This document shows, in pieces, positions 59,881 through 64,000 of a DNA stretch of 64,000 bases (positions are counted from its first letter, which is position 1; each line of letters opens with the position of its first letter). Position numbers and translations under genes: made by a program. The stretch comes from Coprinellus micaceus (taxonomy: Eukaryota; Basidiomycota; Agaricomycetes; Agaricales; Psathyrellaceae). Under the pieces are notes generated by a model, which saw only the letters and a program-made list of their open reading frames with translations, was not told the DNA's origin and made no database searches. The stretch lies in the NCBI GenBank assembly GCA_951394405.1, contig OX596338.1:4092001-4156000 (forward strand). Reading direction: 5' to 3'.

Positions 59881-61796
59881 CGCTAGGTGTTTCGCCGGGG
59901 CCGCGCCGTACGCGATGAGACACGCGCACGACGAGGCTTATGTACTAGATGAGCTCGGGCCACGCACCGCACACAAACAACGCTTTACCAACTTGGTTTA
60001 TCGGTTGCGTCCTAGATTGGCTGAGGACCACACCATAGGATCCGACGGGAAAGCACGCAAGAAGAGGTTGGCTATCAGGCTCTAAGGGGATCCCTCTCGA
60101 GGCACTCCTGGAATATGCCTTGCCACTCCGACGCGAAACGCGGCTGATGCGGCGCTCGTCTCAATCCAAACGCATGCCAAAGTCCCCCGACGCAGCTTCT
60201 CCGAGATCGTCGCACCGTAGAAGGCCTGACCAGCTTGCCCATGCTTGATATGGACCCATGGGCTTCATCCATGACATTCGAAGGCCTCGAGGTGATCCAC
60301 GAGTCCGCGTAACGTCCTGCGTCTACCGGGAGTAGTCCATATCGGCGTCTATTGATGATGTCACTTCCAATTATCGCGGAGTGAGATGAGACGAACACTA
60401 GAGAGAAGAACGATACCTTGTTCTCAATACGACTCCAAGCATAGAGAATTCCTTCGCGAGCCCTCACCCGCCCTTCTATTATACTACATCGGTGCTGACT
60501 CGGATACCAGCTCTTCAGGAACGATTCGCTTACGGCAGGTGAGGCGAGATATTTGAGCTGTACGAGGATTCGTACCAGCGAACCCGAATATTCAGCACCC
60601 CTCTAGGATGCCCACTGCGGATAAGAGACTTTCGACGTTCTAGAAATGCTACACGGTTGCTGAAACCTCACAGCTACCTTACTGACGGGCTTCATTATGA
60701 GCTTGCGCCGCAGATACCCGAGCAAAAGAACTCCTCCGACTGGTACAGTGGGTGCGACCTGCGGATGTTCAACAGGAGGAATGACTCGGAGACCTCGGGT
60801 GTGTACGAAGAGCAACAGCTGCATTACTCACAAGTCGTCAGCGGGAGAATCGAAAGCCACTAAGGACAGTGCCCCGTATTAATTGACTGTTACCATCATT
60901 GGTGACTCGGTACCTGAGCGCGATCCGCTACATAGCCACGTGGGAGAGTCCTTCGGGACGGGATTGCCCAGCTCCTACAGCACAAGAATCCCAGTCCACG
61001 AGGGGCCATCGATAATATAGTAGAGGCGTATCAAGGCTATGATTTTAAATTCGTGTCGCGCCCCGGTCGTGTTTAAACAGGTGCAAACTAGTTCAGGAGC
61101 CCCTATGCGCTTCGTTAGCGCCCGTCCAACAGCAGGGCGCCTAAACGAAGCCGCCATCAAACGCGAGGGCAGGATGCATCAATTTGCAGTAACGACGTCC
61201 AGGGGCGGGATGTAAAGAAGGAAAAATATCCTGTTCGAATCTTACATGAGGCTATCGTCGACATATTGGGAGACTTCGGCGGACCCAACCATCGGTTCCG
61301 TCATAATTGATCGCACAGCCCGCCGCACGAGAGTTCCAGGGATCGACCCTTGACTCTCCAAATTACCCTTCGGAATCTCAGCACGCATGGCTTGAGGCCA
61401 TGGGATCGACAGTGGGGTACTTCTGCGGAGGTAAGTCAGGAATTGTCGTCGGCAGTCAGTTGCTCGGGACGGGAGATACTTACCAGGCTTATCACTCGAA
61501 TACTTGGGTCGCCTATGTCTTTGGCAACAAGCGAGAACAGCACTACGCAGACGACTACCAATTTCATTGGTGCCTGAGCGTTGACGATCCTCTTTTGCTC
61601 TCGACGGAATCCGGTGTGTCCGAATCAACGCTCCGGACGTGTCATTCGACTCGATCTCACATTTGAATCATGGCAGGAGTCTTTATTCCCTTGGGACTGC
61701 GGTGTTAACAGCGCGAAATTGGCATAAATACCAGAGATAAATGTTTGCCAGACTCATCAAATCCATATCCATCTGCCTGTATTCGCTTCTACCATC
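59881..61796. other. Intergenic region, 1.9 kb
   Basis: No gene is firmly supported. A plus-strand stretch at 61307-61600, with a possible GTAAGT..CCAG intron (ESQHAWLEAMGSTVGYFCGG joined to AYHSNTWVAYVFGNKRE), may be part of a decayed or unknown gene. The motif gtgtttaaacaggtgc at about 61069 resembles the KDZ terminal palindrome, but alone is not evidence of an element. Confidence 0.35.
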
Positions 61797-62523
61797 ATGT
61801 CTCACTCCTCGAACCCCTACGCTCAGGCCGGCTGGTCTAACCCCTCGAATCCCGCCTGCGCTGCGCCCAACTATTCGAGTTGGCAGAGTACAATGCCGCA
61901 CGCCCCCACGTACGGCGCACTTCCGCCGGCACAAGCTGCTGCGTCACCCAATCTTGTCACCTTCCAATTCAATTCGACCAACGGTGACACGCTCAATTCG
62001 ACCGTTACCGATTCGAATTATCAGACCTACTTTGTGATCACTACCGTCCCCGGATCGGTCAAGGTGACCACCTTTGCAACAGCGGACGGAGTGCCCTTTG
62101 CAACTGTCGAATGGTCGACGCCGCCACTCGTAACTATCATGAATAAAGTACCAAGGCAGGATGCGACCAAGTGGCTCCTCTTCTCCCGTGACAGAGGGTA
62201 AGCATCGGCCTGGAGTGCGCATAGTGGCTCGTGCTAACGTCGTCGCCTTTCAGAACCGCATCTATTGGCGTCGGACCTCAGTGCTTCCTTTGGGTATTCA
62301 AGGGAACTTCAATCTATGTAAGTACTTCCCATTGTCATAAATACGCCTGCCTAACACTGCTCTGCAGCTCTATAGATCTGAGAGCAACCCACCCGAGCCC
62401 CTGGCAAAGTTGTATCGCAACAACACCTTGTGCTTCGACGTCAACGTCTCCGCTCTACATAACAGTTGCCTAGACGTGTTCATAGTCGCTGCTGCACTGC
62501 TCCAGTCGCGCGGGGCTGCATAG
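61797..62523 (+). CDS. DUF6593 family protein (copy 2)
   Basis: Three exons: ATG at 61797 to about 62197, about 62253-62319, and about 62368 to TAG at 62521-62523. They join as ..LFSRDRG|TASIGVGPQCFLWVFKGTSIY|LYRSESNPPEPLAKLYRN... The N-terminus is Pro/Ala/Ser-rich and disordered. The DUF6593 domain starts at about residue 50 (VTFQFNSTNGDTLNSTVTD) and continues FVITTVPGSVKVTTFATADG and VEWSTPPLVTIMNKV. The last strand-rich block SCLDVFIVAAALLQSRGAA is the family's usual end. About 210 aa, soluble, function unknown. Frame and splice sites are clean, so it looks like a live gene. Confidence 0.82.
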
Positions 62524-64000
62524 AGGACTGCGTGTGTCGTGGACTTCAGCTTGCTGCATTCATTAGACGAACTGCATTGACGCTTATTTACTTCGCTCGA
62601 GGCTCGCATACCTCTCTCGCATTGCCTTACCCAGCTACATTATACTATTTTATTGATTCTAGACTTGTATAACATGTTCAGTTAGAGCTGCACCACTGCA
62701 TTGTTACCTTTGTATTTCCTAGACGTTGTAATATCACTTATTCGCCCCGCCATGCCATCTGGAAAACACGCCCACCATGAGCAAACCTTTGATTCTTCCC
62801 TCACCCCTCGCCGTAAGGCGTCCGGCTACCTTGGTGGCCGAAAGTAACGCTCAACAGCACTTCAAGTTTGGATTGAGCTTGCTTGATTGTCGAGTCACCA
62901 GGTGTAATCCGAGGCTTGGTTAAGTTGGTGGTATAACTCGTTCTCGGAGATTAAATGCCACACTATCAAAGCGGTCAGTGTAACGTCCGGGGACTGACTC
63001 GGACTGATAGAATGGGACTTGCCTGAAGTCTCAAGGGAACTGCAAAGGTCGAACGGTGCCGTGGACTTCAAACCTACTACACCCGTGACTCAATTTCGGG
63101 AGCCCATAGAGAGCCGGCATCTTTTTCAGTGGGTACAACAGGCGCCCACAGTGGTGTCGCTGTCAAGTTGAAACGGTGGCTCTTCCGACCTCGGGCGAGA
63201 CGAGTCGTGGAAGGGAGAGTACATTGACCTCGGGGTTCGTGAGGAAGAGGAACCATCCGAGTCACTGGCCCACCACAAGCAAGGATCCACGGGTGTCATG
63301 AGAATGAAACGTGGACGCCTACTATACGCCCATGTGTCAGGGTCGAAGTGGGCTCGGAGAGAACAATCAGTCCGTCGTCGAGAAGATTATACCGTCACCC
63401 ATGCCATTAGTTGTTTGTCGCAATTGGTCTGCGACGTCTGAAAAACTCCTCTGTAAACCCGCATCGCCACCCCGCCCAGTGAGCTGTGCCAGCCCGAGTC
63501 CACGCGAGCGTTAGGGAAATACAGCCTTCGGGTGTAACTCTCGCGTTCCTCCTTCTGGTTGAAGGATAATCTCGAACTCCCGTGTAGCGTAGAGATGCCG
63601 TGATATTTAGTTGATTTTCGTGTCGAGATTCGAAAAATCACTCCCCAAGTGAAGGCCACAAGGCAAGTTCACCAGAATCGGCGTCAAACCAAATCGGGCG
63701 AGGCGCCCCGCCTCTGGACGGCGCGGTTGCCATGTACGTACGAATGTGGCGCGGGTATAACCCAAAGCGGATGTTTTCACAGCACTCACATTCCGAGATA
63801 TCTGGATCGGCGCTAGATTCAACTCTGCCACCATTCCATGATTGCTGTTCGCGACAGTGGTCGTGTCCCTGACCATGTAGAAACTTCCGGGGTCGCCGAC
63901 ACGCTCAGGATACGGTGACTTCGTTATGGGATTATGTAGGTGCTCCAGAGTTTCAGATCACGGCGAAAAATATGTGCTCGAGGATCTAAGTCATGATAAC
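62524..64000. other. Right edge of the window, no gene recognised
   Basis: About 1.5 kb with only motif-free open frames. A minus-strand frame at 63607-63876 could be an exon of a gene extending past the window, but this cannot be tested here. Confidence 0.35.

Noticed and set aside
61060..61090. KDZ-like palindrome gtgtttaaacaggtgc
   Set aside because: A single 16-bp match without partner repeat or transposase remnant.

Overview
The window looks like nuclear DNA of a mushroom-forming basidiomycete (Agaricomycetes). The supporting signs are short introns (about 45-70 nt, GT..AG) breaking nearly every gene, FunK1-type kinases, two DUF6593 proteins, an AA9 polysaccharide monooxygenase, a TPR-CHAT relic and a KDZ transposon. 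Exons were assembled by hand from frame, splice sites and family knowledge; where stated, summed exon lengths are divisible by three.

Layout. 1-4.3 kb: two FunK1 kinase genes tail to tail, the left one broken by two stop codons. 4.5-23.6 kb: a tandem of three related cytochrome P450 genes on the minus strand. The outer one (21635-23559) is intact (505 aa), the middle one is split by a 13.7-kb transposon, and the third is a 5'-truncated C-terminal half. 7246-20968: a KDZ DNA transposon with about 93-bp terminal inverted repeats. It carries an intact 10-exon transposase (1339 aa), three further intact spliced genes of unknown function (682, 177 and 673 aa), subterminal TTTAAACAC repeats, and a central cluster of hairpin repeats with a constant loop and differing stems. 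24.2-26.9 kb: two membrane-anchored GNAT acetyltransferase paralogs. 27.3-32.7 kb: an AA9 LPMO with Phe in place of the axial Tyr, a small uncertain gene and a secreted GH31 alpha-glucosidase.

33.4-42.6 kb holds mostly housekeeping genes: ATG101, a DUF6593 protein, an HSD10-like short-chain dehydrogenase, a tRNA-Asp(GTC) and shugoshin. 42.6-46.7 kb is gene-poor. 46.7-55.1 kb holds a putative secreted protein, a large Ser/Pro-rich protein of unknown role and a mucin-like single-pass membrane protein. 57-60 kb is a frameshifted TPR-CHAT pseudogene, and 61.8-62.5 kb is a second DUF6593 gene. The last 1.5 kb shows nothing recognisable.

The region is a mosaic of conserved single-copy genes and fast-evolving families (FunK1, P450, GNAT, DUF6593, TPR-CHAT), with duplication, decay and one large, possibly still competent transposon. 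The least explained parts are the transposon's three passenger genes and its hairpin array.
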